A DNA stretch of 64,000 bases. Origin: Haematobia irritans (Eukaryota; Arthropoda; Insecta; Diptera; Muscidae). Positions 11,101 to 22,819 of the stretch are shown here, piece after piece; position 1 is the first letter of the stretch, and each line of letters begins with the position of its first letter. Both the position numbers and the translations under genes were made by a program. The DNA lies in NCBI RefSeq assembly GCF_050003625.1, contig NC_134399.1:107486615-107550614 (forward strand), read 5' to 3'. The notes under the pieces were generated by a model. That model had not been told where the DNA came from. It searched no databases and worked only from the letters and a program-made list of their open reading frames with translations.

Positions 11101-12424
11101 GGAGCTTCGGTAGTTTCAGTTACAACGGGTCCTTCGGTAGTTTCGGTTACAACGGGCCCTTCAGTGGATTCAATTGGAGCTTCAGTAGTTTCAGTTACAA
11201 CGGGTCCTTCGGTAGTTTCGGTCACAACAGGAACTTCAGTGGATTCAGTTGCAACGGGCCCTTCGGTAGTTTCGGATACAGCGGGCTCTTCAGTGGATTC
11301 TGTTGGACCTTCAGTAGTTTCAGTTACAACTGGCCCTTCGGTAGTTTCAGTCACAACAGGACTTTCAGTGGATTCAGTTGGAGCTTCAGTTGTTTCAGTT
11401 ACAACGGGTCCTTCGGTAGATTCGGTCACAATAGGACCTTCAGTGGATTCAGTTGCAACGGGTCCTTCGGTAGTTTCGGTTACAATGGGTCCTTCAGTGG
11501 ATTCGGTTGGAGCTTCAGTAGTTTCAGTTACAACGGGTCCTTCGGTAGTTTCGGTCACAACAGGACCTTCAGTGGATTCAGTTGCAACGGGTCCTCCGGT
11601 AGTTTCGGTTACAACGGGCCCTTCAGTGGATTCAGTTGGAGCTTCAGTAGTTTCAGTTACAACGGGTCCTTCGGTAGTTTCGGTCACAACAGGACCTTCA
11701 GTGGATTCAGTTGCAACGGGTCCTTCGGTAGTTTCGGTCACAACAGGACCTTCAGTGGATTGAGTTGCAACGGGTCCTTCGGTAGTTTCGGTCACAACAG
11801 GATTTTCAGTGGATTCAGTTGGAGCTTCGGTAGTTTCAGTTACAACGGGTCCTTCGGTAGTTTCGGTCACAGTAGGACCTTCAGTGGATTCAGTTGCAAC
11901 AGGTCCTTCGGTAGTTTCGGTTACAATGGGTCCTTCGGTTGTTTCAGTCACAACAGGTCCTTCAGTGGATTCAGTTGGAGCTTCAGTAGTTACAGGACCT
12001 TCAGTAGTTTCTGTTACAACGGATCCTTCAGTGGAGTCTGTTGGAGCTTCGGTAGTGTCAGTTGCAACGGGTCTTTCAGTAGTTTCGGTTACAACGGGGC
12101 CTTCAGTAGTGAGGGTTACATTGGGGTTCTCGGTTGTTTCTGTTGCAACGGGCCCTCCGGTAGTTTCGGTTACAACGGAACCTTCTGTAGTTGGCCATAA
12201 CTTTTGTGTTTCATTGAAAAAAAGTCCATGTACGTCATTGTTGGATATCCGAATGTCATTACTGTCGATGGCGATCAGTTCAATTGGTTTCGAGTTGACA
12301 TTGACCTAAACGAATAGATTTAGATTTGGAACAATCCATCGAAATATTTCACTTATTGACGATCACTTACAACAATTGCCACAAGGCAAAAAACCAATGA
12401 TATTGTTATAATCATAAGTTTCAT
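8136..12424 (-). CDS. Secreted Thr/Glu/Pro-repeat mucin-like protein
   Basis: Two exons: 12371-12424 (18 codons, start ATG at 12424) and 8136-12305, joined over a 65-bp GT-AG intron, phase 0, for about 1,407 residues. Exon 1 encodes a hydrophobic signal peptide (MKLMIITISLVFCLVAIV). Residues 19 to about 55 are unique (VNVNSKPIELIAID...) and include an N-E-T glycosylation site. The rest is more than a thousand residues of GPVVTETTE and APTESTE units, rich in Thr, Glu and Pro and free of Cys, suited to dense O-glycosylation. It is therefore likely an extracellular mucin of gut, salivary or cuticle surfaces (inference). The signal exon matches in length, splice phase and partly in sequence those of the three DUF725 genes downstream. 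The repeat frame ends in a probable frameshift. The unit number is likely polymorphic and prone to assembly error. The gene family is not otherwise recognised. Confidence 0.8.
12371..12424 (-). CDS. Signal-peptide exon of the mucin-like gene
   Basis: 54 nt, closed by a GTAAGT donor at 12370-12365. It shares the 15-base block TTTTGCCTTGTGGCA with the first exon of DUF725 gene B, at the same distance from the donor. Confidence 0.8.
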
Positions 12425-12497
12425 CGTTCCCTATCGTGTGTGCGTCCACTCCCCTATGAAAATAAACTTGAACTAATTACTTTCTACACTATTCACA

Positions 12498-12505
12498 GTT
12501 TTATA
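12498..12505 (-). promoter_or_regulatory. TATA box of the mucin-like gene
   Basis: TATAAAAC on the minus strand, 74 bases upstream of the ATG. This gives a transcription start near 12470 and a short leader, the same geometry as the DUF725 genes. Confidence 0.55.
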
Positions 12506-13319
12506 TCAATTACAATTGTTTCAAAAATAGTTACAACACCCATCATTTGAAGAGGTTTAAAATCGATTTAATCGTTGTTACTTAGAAATGCTTTTAAATA
12601 AGAAAATGCTTTCTTATCAATTTCAATCAATTTCTGTTCCTGTGTAGCAGTTATATTGAATACACTGATGGCAACTTTAATAGCTATCACGTTTAATATA
12701 TTTTGAAAAATGGAAGATATGTGAAACCGACTCGGTAATGTCTCTTACAACTTTTGTATAAGTGGAGCGTCATAAATACTATGGTGCATCAAGTGGTGTA
12801 CGCTTTGATAAAGTTCCAGTTTCAAATTAGTGGTCCGAAAAGTACTTAGAGTACTAAAAAGAATGCTCCGTGGACACTCACTCTACCAAATGTAAAAACA
12901 AAGGTACGAGTCAACTTAGACTTACAATTCATACCATAAAAACTAAGATACTCGGCGGTACTGAAATGAATTGTTTTTATTTGAGGAAAATTTTAGGTGG
13001 TAATATATTTCCCTCTAGTAGTCATATGACCCTCACAACCATTGCTGACTGCATGTCATGTACATTTGATGAGAGGTGACTTTATGTATTTTAATCTGTT
13101 GTATTAGAAAATGAAGGTTAAAATTTTTTTTGGAACAGTTTTTGAGGTATACCGTAATTTTTGGGGTTTCGGCCATTTTTCACTAAACAAATAATATATA
13201 GAGCTAGAAATGTCCGATTATATCGTTGTTGGCACTTGAATGGAAGGTATTGAGATGACGATCAAGGGTGTATAATTGGATCTGTGATAAGTTAGGTGGT
13301 TAAAAATATATCGATTACA
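12506..13319. other. Gene-free stretch
   Basis: Upstream flank of the mucin-like gene. No conserved frame and no repeat family from elsewhere in the window was recognised. Confidence 0.4.
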
Positions 13320-15955
13320 CTAGGGCGAATTAAAAAAAAATGACTCTGTGCCGCCAGAAAAGTATAAATCACTATTTTTGCAAAAAGAAAAAATTGCTAT
13401 GCAGATTAAAAGAATTTTATACCCACCATTATAGAATGGTGATGGGGGTATAATAAGTTTGTCATTTCGTGTGTAACACATCGAGGGAGAAATTCTAAGA
13501 CGATATAAGCATGTCCGTCTGTCTGTTGTAATCACGCTACAGCCTTCAATAATGGTAGTATCGTCCTGAAATATGGCACAGATTCGTTTTTTGTTTGCAG
13601 TTAGGTCAAGTTCGAAGATGGGCTATATCGGTCCAAGTTTTGATATAGTCCCATATAAACCGACTTCCCGATTTGGGGTCTTGGGCTTATAAAATCCGTA
13701 GATTTTTATCCAATTTGTCTGAAATTGACAATCTAGAGATACTTGAGGACCATAAAAAGGTGTGCCGAAAATGGTGCCCATCGGTCCATGTTTTGGTATA
13801 GGCCCCATATAGACCGATCTCCCGATTTTGCTTCTTGGGCTTCTAGAAACTGTTTTTACTATCCGATTTGCCTGAAATTGGAAATCTAGAGGTATTTTTA
13901 TCGAAGATGGGCTATATCGGCCCACGTTTTGATATAGTCCCCATATAAACCGACTTCCCAATTTGGGGTCTTGGGCTTATAAAATCCGTAGTTTTTTATC
14001 CAATTTGTCTGAAATTGAATATCTAGAGATACTTGAGGACAATAAAAAGTTGTTTTTATCCGAATCCATAGTTTTTATCCAATTTGCCGGAAATTAGAAA
14101 TCTAGAGGTATCTTAGGACCATAAAGAGGTGTATCGAAAATGGTCCGTATCGGTCCATGTTTTGATAAAGCCCCTATATAGACTGATCTCCCGATTTTAC
14201 TTCTTGGGCTTCTAGAAGTCGTAGTTTTCACCGAATTCGTCTGAAATTGGAATTCTAGAGGTATTTGAGGAACATTAAGAGGTGGTGAGTATTGGTCCAT
14301 GTTTTGGTATAGCCCCCATATCAGCGTTGCCAGAATTGTTTCACCAAAAACCGCTAGATTTGCCCAAAAAATAGCTAAAAAAAGCTAAAAAATGCTAAAA
14401 AATAGCTAGAAAAAAACTAATTTTTTTGTATCAAAAGTCACATTTTTGATTGAAATTTAACAAACTTAAAGGCTTTATTTCACTTACTATGCATAGTATT
14501 TTCATTTTAATTCCACTTCTGTGAGACTGTAACAATATCTAAGGCATATTAGCTCTGTTTGCGTATTCGATACATTTTGATTACTATCACAAATTTTTTA
14601 CTGGAAGTCCTTCGTTTTGTGGGAGCTACCTTCCCAACACCTCTATTTTATTTACTTGTTATTTTAAAATATTAAATGATCTAAGCATGCTTTGGATTTG
14701 GTAAAAAAATGATTTGTCATTTTTTTAAATAAAATTTTAGTTTGGATTTGAAATTGTGAAAAATTCGAAATACATTACTTTTATTTAAATTGTAGAAAAT
14801 ACCTATAGTTTACATTTCCCAGTAAAAACATTTTCCTTTTCTTCATGAGCTATCAAAGTGCTTTAAAAACGTGCTAACGCCAACTTAAATTTCCAAATTC
14901 AGACTCGACTTCAAGTAGAAATTATTGTATATATACGTTTTTAAAATAAAGTGTTGAAAAACATCTTCTATTTTTGAACGCTATTTTGGTTTGTGGTTAA
15001 GATGCAAAAACTCCTCACATTTAAAGACTATTTCATTAATTCTTCCTTCTTTCATGAAAACATACCCATTTTTAAGTTGAATCACTTAATTATAAGGACA
15101 AAACGACTTTATCGTCTTTTGGACAAGGAAAACAGTTTATATAAAAGAAATTCACAAATGCTATTATAACCAAAATTCGCGTTCGTATTTTAAGGAGACG
15201 ACAATATTTTTTCAGTGCACAAAGCTATTCACATCTACTATTTTAATTTAGTAATATCGTAATAACTTTAGAATATTATAATAACATAAAAAGGATAAAC
15301 GAGTCAAATGATAATATTCCCAATAATTTACTGACAGTTTATCTAACAAACTTGTATGGCAATAGTAGATTTAAAGTTTACGATAACTTTTATGTATATA
15401 ATGAAAAAACTTTACAACAAGGTGTATTTGCTACAAAAATGCCCGCATAATGGCTGGACTCATTATTAATGTTTCAACTGAGCTTTGAAATATGTGGAAA
15501 CCCTTATACTTGCAGCAAGGCTTAGATAAAAACGCCGATTTATCCATATTTCAAAAGAAACATGTCGAAAATAAAAAAAGCCAAAAATAGCTAAAAGGGT
15601 CATGAAAAAAAGCCAGAAAAAAAACTAAAAGCTAAATGCATTTTTTCCCGCTAAACGTCTTCGAAAAAAGCCAAATCTAGCGGGAAAAAAGCTAAATTGG
15701 CAACGCTGCCCCATATAGACCTAACTCACGAATTTATTTCTAGGACTTCTGGAATCCGGCTGATCACAAATAGGTCAGCTGAATATGGTGTGTGTCGACC
15801 CAAGTGTTAGTATAGCCTCCATATAGACCGATCTCCTTGGGCTTCTAGAAACCATAGTTTTTATCCGATTTGCATAAAAATGTAAATATACTGGACTTTT
15901 AGACCCTCAAAAATCTGTATCGCACTAATTTTTACCGGTCCGTTTGGTAAGGCAT
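13320..15955 (-). repeat. R153c element, minus-strand copy, split by a hAT element
   Basis: The 3' terminal region (CACCATTATAGAATGGTGATGG, read on the plus strand near 13427) is followed by units bearing the complement of GGTCTATATGGGGGC, spaced about 135-155 bp. Minus-strand frames read VYMGPIPKHGPMG-like peptides over one to two units. The array resumes after the insertion at 14322-15708. Confidence 0.65.
14322..15708. mobile_element. Non-autonomous hAT-type element (1,387 bp)
   Basis: Terminal inverted repeats CAGCGTTGCCA..AATT and AATT..GGCAACGCTG are flanked by a perfect 8-bp duplication CCCCATAT (14314-14321 and 15709-15716), the hallmark of hAT insertion. Both subterminal zones carry repeated (A)GCTAAAAA motifs. 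No transposase frame is visible, so it would need a partner element in trans. Confidence 0.8.
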
Positions 15956-15959
15956 CGAT

Positions 15960-16930
15960 ATAGACCGATTTAACTTCTACGAAAGGGAAATTTCGTTTGT
16001 CCAAAATTTCATTCCGGAGGAAAATATTTTTTGCTTTGGGTGTACCCTCATGTCCGTCCGTCCGTCTGTTGAAATCACGCTAACTTCCGAATGAAACAAG
16101 CTATCGACTTGAATCTTGGCAGAAGTGTTGTTATTGATGTAGGTCGGATGGTATTGCAAATGGATCCACTTTTACGTATAGCCCCCATATAAACGGACCC
16201 CCAAAATTGGCTTGCGGAGCCTCTAAGAGAAGCAAATTTTATCCGATCCGGCTGAAATTTGGTACATGGTGTTGGAATATGGTCTTTAACAACTATGCAA
16301 AAATTGGTCCACATCGGTCAATAATTATATATAGCCCCCATATAAACCGATCCCCCGATTTGGCTTGCGGAGCGTCTAAGAGAAGCAACTTTCATCATAA
16401 CCGGCTGAAATTTGGTACATGGTGTTAGTATATGGTCTCTAACGACCAGGGCTGTGGAGTCGAGAAAATTTTGCTCGTCTCCGACCAGGGCTGTGGAGTC
16501 GAGACAATTTTGCTCGACTCCGACTCCGACTCCAGCTTTTTTCATCAGCTCGACTCCGACTCCGACTCCGACTCCGACTCCGACTCCGGAGTCGACTCCG
16601 TGTAATATAACTAAATCTCATTTTAATACAAAATTGTATATAGCCCATATATAAGCGACCTCCATATTTCAATTCTGGCTCTCTACTTACTGTGCAAAAG
16701 TCTATATGGATTTATAATTATTTGTAGACTTACCTATACACACCTTTTTTGTCTAATATATACTACGTATGGACTAACTAACAATTTAGAAAAAGATGTT
16801 AAGAAGTTTTAAGATACCACAACCCAATTAATTCGATTGTGGATGACAGTCTTTCGTAGAAGTTTCTTCGCAATCCATGGTGGAGGGTACATAAGATTCG
16901 ACCTGGCCGAACTTACGGACGTATACACTT
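15960..16930 (-). repeat. R153b element, minus-strand copy
   Basis: Begins with the 3' tail (GTCCGTCCGTCCGTCTG near 16030), then two to three 153-bp units with GCCCCCATATAAAC. It ends in the element's 5' leader, the complement of TCCACAATCGAATTA and GGCCGAA near 16815-16910. A CTCCGA microsatellite interrupts it. Confidence 0.65.
16440..16603. repeat. (CGACTC)n microsatellite with duplicated AGGGCTGTGGAGTCGAG head
   Basis: A head of about 40 bp (GACCAGGGCTGTGGAGTCGA) occurs twice in tandem, followed by hexamer CTCCGA/CGACTC repeats to about 16603, inside R153b. Confidence 0.75.
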
Positions 16931-17100
16931 GTTTATGCTGATATTCTCTTTCAAAATGTGTTACCAACAAATCAATCATCCTATTTGACAATATTTCGAA
17001 AAACAAACAAATTGCCCTATTTGATAATATAAAGGCGAAAACAATATAAAAGTTCATTAATAACAAATTTATTTAATAATATATTTATATTGCGAAAAAA

Positions 17101-18915
17101 AGCAAGTATATACAGCAGTACGTTCGGTCGGGCCGAATCTCAAATACACACCACCATGAATTAAATACCAAATAAAAGTTTCCTTTGAAAACTCTTTGTC
17201 GTATCGGGTTACTTGATAATATATAGAATTTCAGGGGGAATTTGATGACAGATATTCTCCACTACGCTTCCCGAAGATACATTTAAAGATTCTACCTATG
17301 AAGAGTACATTACATTCTGGATTTATAAGAACCATTTTTGTTTGAGTTTTAGAGGAATCATAAACATCTCGTGTAAGTGAAATAACGCTTTGATTTGAAA
17401 TCTAAAATGTGTAGATTTTTACCCCCATTATTCAAATGATTAGAAGATGTAAACTCTGGAAATTTTACTTTCAGTTTCAAGCAATTTTCATGATCAGTGC
17501 GCCTTCTATACCCTCTGTATGGAGGTCTTACCAAATGGACCGATACAAACTAAATCCGTTACAATTTCAGGCAAATCGAATAAAACCTTCTGTTTATATA
17601 AATCCAAGAAGTTAAATCGGGAGATCAGTCTATATGGGTGCTATGCTAAAAACATGCACCAATGCACACCTAATTGTGGTTCTGAAAACCCTACAGTATC
17701 TAGATCCTAAATCCGAGGGCGGGTTTATAAGGGAGATATATCAAAATCTGCACAATATATTCGGAGCAGGGAGCCACCGTGGTGCAATGGTTAGCATGCC
17801 CGCCTTGCATACACAAGGTCGTGGGTTCGATTCCTGTTTCGACCGAACACCAAAAGTTTTTCAGCGGAGGATTATCCTACCCCAGTAATGCTGGTGACAT
17901 TTCTGAGGGTTACAAAGCTTATCTAAGTGGTTTCACTGCAAAGTGGAACGCCGTTCGGACTCGGCTATAAAAAGGAGGTCCCTTGTCATTGAGCTTAACA
18001 TAGAATCGGGCAGCACTCAGTGATAAGAGAGAAGTTCACCACTGTGGTATCACAATGGACTGAATAGTCTAAGTGAGCCTGATACATCGGGCGGCCACCT
18101 AACCTAACCTATTCGGAGCACTTATTTATGGTCCTAAAAACCACTTGATTTCAAATTTCAGACGAAACTGCTGTTTCTAGAAGCTCAAGAAGTAGAATCG
18201 GTCTATATGAGGGCTATAGCAAACCATAGACCGATACACACCATATTCGGCACACCAATACATAAAAATGCCTCTAGGTTTCCAATTTCAGGGAAATCGG
18301 ATAGAAACTATGGTTTCTAGAGCCCAAGAAGTAAAATCGGGAAATACACCCCATTGTTATCACATATATTTGTGGTCATAAAATACCTCTAGATTTGAAA
18401 TTTTAGGCAAATCAGATAGAAAATACAGTTTCTAGAAGTCCAAGAAGTAAAATCGGGGGATCGGTCTATATGGGGACAATACCAAAACATGGACCGATTG
18501 TCAACATTTTTGCCACACCTATTTGTGGTCCTAAAATATCTATAGATTTCAAATTTCAGAAAAATCTGATTGAAAATACGGTTTCTAGAAGCTCAAGAAG
18601 TAAAATCGGGAGATCGGTCTATATGGGGGCTATAGCAAACCATAGACTGATGCACATCATATTCGGTACACCTATTTACGGTACGAAAAAACCTCTAGAT
18701 TTCCAATTTCAGGGAAATCGGATAGAAGCTATGGTTTGTAGAAGCCCAAGATGTAAAATCGGTAGATCGGTCTAAATGGGGGCTATACCAAAACATGGAC
18801 CGATAGGCACCATTTTCGGTACACCTAGTTGTTGTCCTAAAATGTGTTACAAACGGAATGACAAACTTATTACACCTCCATCACCATTCTATGGTGGTGA
18901 GTATAAAAATAAAGA
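17101..18915 (+). repeat. R153c element, plus-strand copy
   Basis: The 5' leader has a hairpin of TTCGGTC and GGCCGAA type near 17125. Units with CGGTCTATATGGGGGCTAT follow, reading VYMGAIPKHGPIG-like peptides. The 3' end near 18870-18905 carries CACCATTCTATGGTGGTG. A complete SINE splits it at 17769-18109. Confidence 0.65.
17769..18109 (+). mobile_element. tRNA-derived SINE (SINE1), full length, with target duplication
   Basis: The head folds like a tRNA: A-box-like TGGTGCAATGGTTAGCATG and B-box GGTTCGATTCC lie in the first 75 bases, so Pol III transcription is expected. A 250-bp body and a (CCTAA)-type tail follow. The 11-bp duplication TATTCGGAGCA flanks it at 17758-17768 and 18110-18120. 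Other copies: 30512-30858 and 51931-52280 (full), 26675-26760 and 49394-49475 (head only), 27414-27485 (tail). Confidence 0.85.
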
Positions 18916-19552
18916 CACGTGGATGAGCAACCATAATATTCGTGTTCCCTTAAGAAATGTCCGTTTTTCCAATTTTTGCTCCGATAAATAAGAATAATTA
19001 GTTATATAATAGTTCCTATTTAAGTAAACCGTAGTGTGTTGTTACACAAAATCTTTTCATGGAAAAAAATTTATGGTTAAATTTATATATTCTAAATGAT
19101 AAGTATATGTATATGGTATATGTATAAGTGACCATTGAGATTTGAATTTTTTGAAATTCACCACTATCGAATAGTCCATATTATTCCTTATCAATTTTAT
19201 CAGACTACCGATTCACCATAACTTTCACAAGTTTCGCTTTTTTTCATTGTTTTTTTTTTTTTTTTTTTTTTAGAAATAGATAATTTGTTGTTAACCACAA
19301 AATGTTGGCTTCTTCCCATGGTACAAGTAATTTATAAGGTTTCATCACTAGCCTAAAAACTACAACAACAACAATACAATAAAAGTTCAGAACAATTTCA
19401 AACTGCAATAGTTGTGTTCTTTTACTTATTACTACTTTTACTACGACTAATGTAAAGGAACACCACTTATGTGGTTTGACATTTTGGGGTAACCCAGATA
19501 TGAAAAACACAGGAGAATTTTTCAAGGAAATTAGGACGACAGTTAGGAGGAA
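18916..19552. other. Gene-free AT-rich stretch with poly-T
   Basis: A T run of about 23 bases lies at 19248-19271. No gene or known repeat was recognised. Confidence 0.4.
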
Positions 19553-20289
19553 TTATGACCGAACACCTTGTATTGAGAGCACATCATATGGACCCAGAAG
19601 CCAGAGTTTTATCCCGATTAGCTTGAAATTTTGAACAAGGAGTACAATTGGTAGTATAGTCATGTGTGCCAAATTTGATTGTAATCGGTTCAGATTTAGA
19701 TAAAGCTTCCATATATATTTTTCGCCCGATATGAACTTATATGGCCCCAGAAGCCAGAGTTTTGGCCCAATTTGGTTGAAATTTTGCACTAAGAGTACAA
19801 TTAGTAATATAGTCATGTGTGCCAAATTTGATTGAAATCGGTTCAGATTTAGATATAGCTCCCATATATATGTTTTTCTGATTTCCACAAAAATGGTCAA
19901 AATACCAACTTTTTCCTTGTTAAATCGCCACTGCTTAGTCGAAAAGTTGTAAAAATGACTCTAATTTCCCTAAACTTCTAATACATACACCCTCAAAAAA
20001 AAAATCGCTTCTTTAACATATGTTCCAAACATATTTTGCAGGAAGCACTTATATTATTGGATGCTGCCGAAACATTAATATGTTTGTTTTATGTGAACAT
20101 ATCATATGTTTGGAAGCATTTTGAGCCCAAAAATATTATATGCTTGGAAGAATTTTTCCCAAAGACGATTGTGCTCATTGCCTAACATACTCGTAATTTT
20201 CACTTCCTCGAAATATTTTAGTTCTTGGCACCTTTTTCTGTAATACAAATAATGTTGAAGAAATTATTCACTTTTATAATTTTTTTTAA

Positions 20290-20371
20290 ATTTTACCTTT
20301 CGCCTGCACGGAGAATCGAACCGAGGACTATACAGTTTGTAAGCCAACAAACTACCCACTGGACTACGTAG
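20290..20371 (-). mobile_element. tRNA-like module (SINE2), minus strand, 5' part displaced
   Basis: The minus strand reads CTACGTAGTCCAGTGGGTAG, then a B-box GGTTCGATTCTCCG. Related modules occur at 26455-26530, 43508-43577 and 51539-51640. The sequence upstream of the module resumes at 20966 after the hAT insertion. It is too diverged from a cloverleaf to call a functional tRNA gene. Confidence 0.6.
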
Positions 20372-20957
20372 TAGAGATGTGCACGTGAGTAATATTTTAC
20401 TCACGCTCACGCACACTCACGACGGAAAAATCGTACTCACGCACACTCACGCACACTCACGCACGATATTGTTTGGTAGGACTCACGCTCACGCACACTC
20501 ACGAAAAGAAAATTTGTATTCACGCACACTCACGCACGAAAATGTCGTGACTCACGAAAAATACCGTGACTCACGAAAAATATCGTGACTCACGAAAAAT
20601 GTCGTGACTCACGAACAATTTTTTGAGTAATTTACCTTAGCGACGTGTCTGCAAATATGAGCATTATTAAAATCGAGAGCGTTATTACACTCTTAACATC
20701 CCAGGTGTCACTAAAATTGTAAATGAATTTAACTTTTAAGCGTTTTATGTTGGTGAGCAGGATTATTTTCGTGAGCGTAAATCTTTACTCACGCATACTC
20801 ACGAAGATAATATTTTCGTGACTCACGCTCACGCACGACATTTTGGTTTGTTAATCACGCTCACGCACACTCACGCAGTTGCCATGAGCGTAACTCACGC
20901 GTGAGTCACGAAAATTTTCGTGAGTCACGACAATTTCGTGTCACGTGCACACCTCTA
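20372..20957. mobile_element. hAT MITE (586 bp) with TCACG-rich interior
   Basis: Inverted ends TAGAGATGTGCACGTGA and TCACGTGCACACCTCTA are flanked by the 8-bp duplication CTACGTAG (20364-20371 and 20958-20965). The interior is largely ACTCACGCACACTCACG-type short repeats and their complements. An end fragment of the same family lies at 60372-60454. Confidence 0.85.
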
Positions 20958-21745
20958 CTACGTAGCTGTTATAGTCACCAGTAGATAATTATCGTTATAA
21001 GTTACACTTATATAGCATAGTTTGCAGCGCCCACGAGCCCATGCAAACATAACATTATTTAACAGTAACATATATTTGTTTGCCACGTGGACTCTCCCGT
21101 CAACTCTCCCGGTTTCCATCTCTATTTCTTTCTCTATACTCTCTCTGCCGCTTTGAATAAAATATCACAACATATGTATGTTTAGTCGAAATTTGTAAAT
21201 TTATATATGTTTGCATTCACACATATGATTTTTATGAAACATTCATGCCCCAAACATAATATATTCTAACATATTAACATAGATGTCCCAAACATTTAGT
21301 GTTAGTTTAGGAACATTCCTTGTTTGCACTTAAATATATTGTGTTTTAAAATTGTGCCCGAAACACATTTTGTTTATATCGGAACATATGAAAAACATAT
21401 TTTTCTAAGAGTGTATATATCGAGCGATAAATCATAAACTTTTGCGAAGTTTCCTTAAAATTGTTTAAGATTTAAATGTTTCCCATATTTTTTACTAAAA
21501 TTGTGTTCCACCCTAGTGCATTAGCCAACTTAAATTTTGAGTCTATAGATTTTGTAAAAGTCTATCAAATTCTGTCCAAATCGAGTGATATTTAAATGTA
21601 TGTATTTGGGACAAACCTTTATATATAGCACCCAACACATTTGACGGATGTGATATGGTATCGTAAATTTAGATCTACAAAGTGGTGCAGAGTATAATAT
21701 AGTCGGCCCCGCCCGACTTTAGACTTTCCTTACTTGTTTTTTACT

Positions 21746-22295
21746 AACATAGTGTAAATTTTAAGTCTATAGATTATAAATTTTGTTCAGATGGAGTCAG
21801 ATTTAAATGTATGTATTTGGGACAAAACCCTTTATATATAGCACCCACCACATTTGACGGATTTTATATAGTATCGAAAATGTGGATTTACAAAGTGGTA
21901 CAGGGTATAATATCCCAGCAAAAAATGGAGCACTGTTATACAGAATAGAGGCAGTACAAACTGCTTACAAAACAACCGATATAATATAATTGCTCATTTT
22001 AAAAGAAGTATTGCTCAGAAGTGATATATAATCTTGAGTATAGCATTATTGGCGTGAAGGAAAACAGCACTACGTTTCATGCATCTATACTGCATGAATA
22101 GCTTGTAATAACGTAAACGAATGATCATAAACTAGTTTCATTACTCGTTTACGTTATTGCCACCGTTTCATGCAGTGTGGATGCACTGCCTACTTTATTG
22201 TATACCAAAAAGCGCAACTAAACTCTTACTGCTGAAGTATTTTTTGCTGGGATAGTCGGCCCCGCCCGACTTTAGACTTTCCTTACTTGTTTCTT
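21746..22295 (-). repeat. R153a 5'-end fragment (minus) split by a MITE
   Basis: A second, shorter R153a leader (CAAAGTGGTACAGGGTATAATAT) resumes after the MITE with AGTCGGCCCCGCCCGACT. The junctions show a two-base duplication. Confidence 0.6.
21914..22251. mobile_element. MITE with CCCAGCAAAAAAT ends and an internal hairpin
   Basis: The ends CCCAGCAAAAAAT and ATTTTTTGCTGGG are inverted repeats. The centre has a perfect 14-bp inverted pair (22107-22120 and 22145-22158, AATAACGTAAACGA) extended by TGCATGAA/TTCATGCA further out. It sits inside an R153a leader. There is no coding capacity. Confidence 0.65.
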
Positions 22296-22384
22296 TTTAT
22301 TTCGTTTGTTCCATAAGTTGGTGCATTTTCATGTAACGCCAAAGGAGATCAGGCCGAGAGCCATCGTTTAATATGCCGATACAC

Positions 22385-22815
22385 AGAAAAAAAATATCAC
22401 CAAAATATTTCCAATTAAAAAGTTGCTTGAAGTTGAAAATGTTTTCAATTAATTAATTAATTAATCAAGATAGAATCATTAAATTAATTAAGTCATTGAT
22501 TGGACATTTTTACATTTTTAATTAAAAAATTAATTGATTCAATTAACTTTTTAATCAAACTCGGAGGACTGAGTCACTTAAAAAAGTGATGGAAATTGTT
22601 TTAATTTTTAAATAAACATTTATTTAAAGCATCCAATTTTAAGAAAGTAATTGAAAATAGTCACGTTTTTAATTCAAGAAATTAATTGAGTTTTGCAATC
22701 AACTTTAATTAAATTTTTAATTGAAAATAATTGAAATTTTCAAACCAAATCAATTAATTTTTTAATCAAATATTTTTTATGCCCAATTAAAACTGTGATT
22801 GATACTCTCATTTTC
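22385..22815. mobile_element. AT-rich MITE (TTAATTGA/TCAATTAA family)
   Basis: Starts with TACACAGAAAAAAAATAT and is filled with alternating AATTAATT/TTAATTGA motifs able to pair along its length. The right terminus looks lost against R153a. Related elements are at 42820-43076 and 44228-44421. Confidence 0.5.
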
Positions 22816-22819
22816 GCGA

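Larger units (their letters stand above)
19988..21413. mobile_element. Mariner/Tc-type MITE carrying nested elements
   Basis: The ends CACCCTCAAAAAAA and TTTTTCTAAGAGTG are inverted repeats bounded by TA on both sides (19986-19987, 21414-21415). Both arms are rich in ACATATGTT/AACATATG motifs. The centre holds a tRNA-like module that is itself split by a hAT MITE. No transposase is present. Confidence 0.6.
19553..21745 (-). repeat. R153a element, minus-strand copy, interrupted by a nested insertion
   Basis: 19553-19985 holds two to three units in reverse orientation (GATATAGCTCCCATATAT). 21414-21745 holds the 5' leader, ending in the GGTATAA-type terminus, CCCGCCCGAC and CCTTACTTGT. The two parts abut when 19988-21413 is removed. 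Confidence 0.75.

Noticed and set aside
8233..11763. 1,176-codon plus-strand open frame (VSVTTGPSV repeats)
   Set aside because: It is the exact antisense of the mucin repeat and has no signal peptide or unique ends. Its openness follows from the codons used on the minus strand.
11760..12309. Plus-strand frames of 146 and 166 codons over the mucin N-terminal region
   Set aside because: Also antisense shadows of the repeat. The minus strand has signal exon, intron and TATA box, while the plus strand has none.
17771..17850. Functional tRNA gene
   Set aside because: A- and B-boxes are present, but the cloverleaf is imperfect and the same head recurs with a SINE body and target duplication. The same reasoning applies to 26455, 43508, 51539 and 56390.
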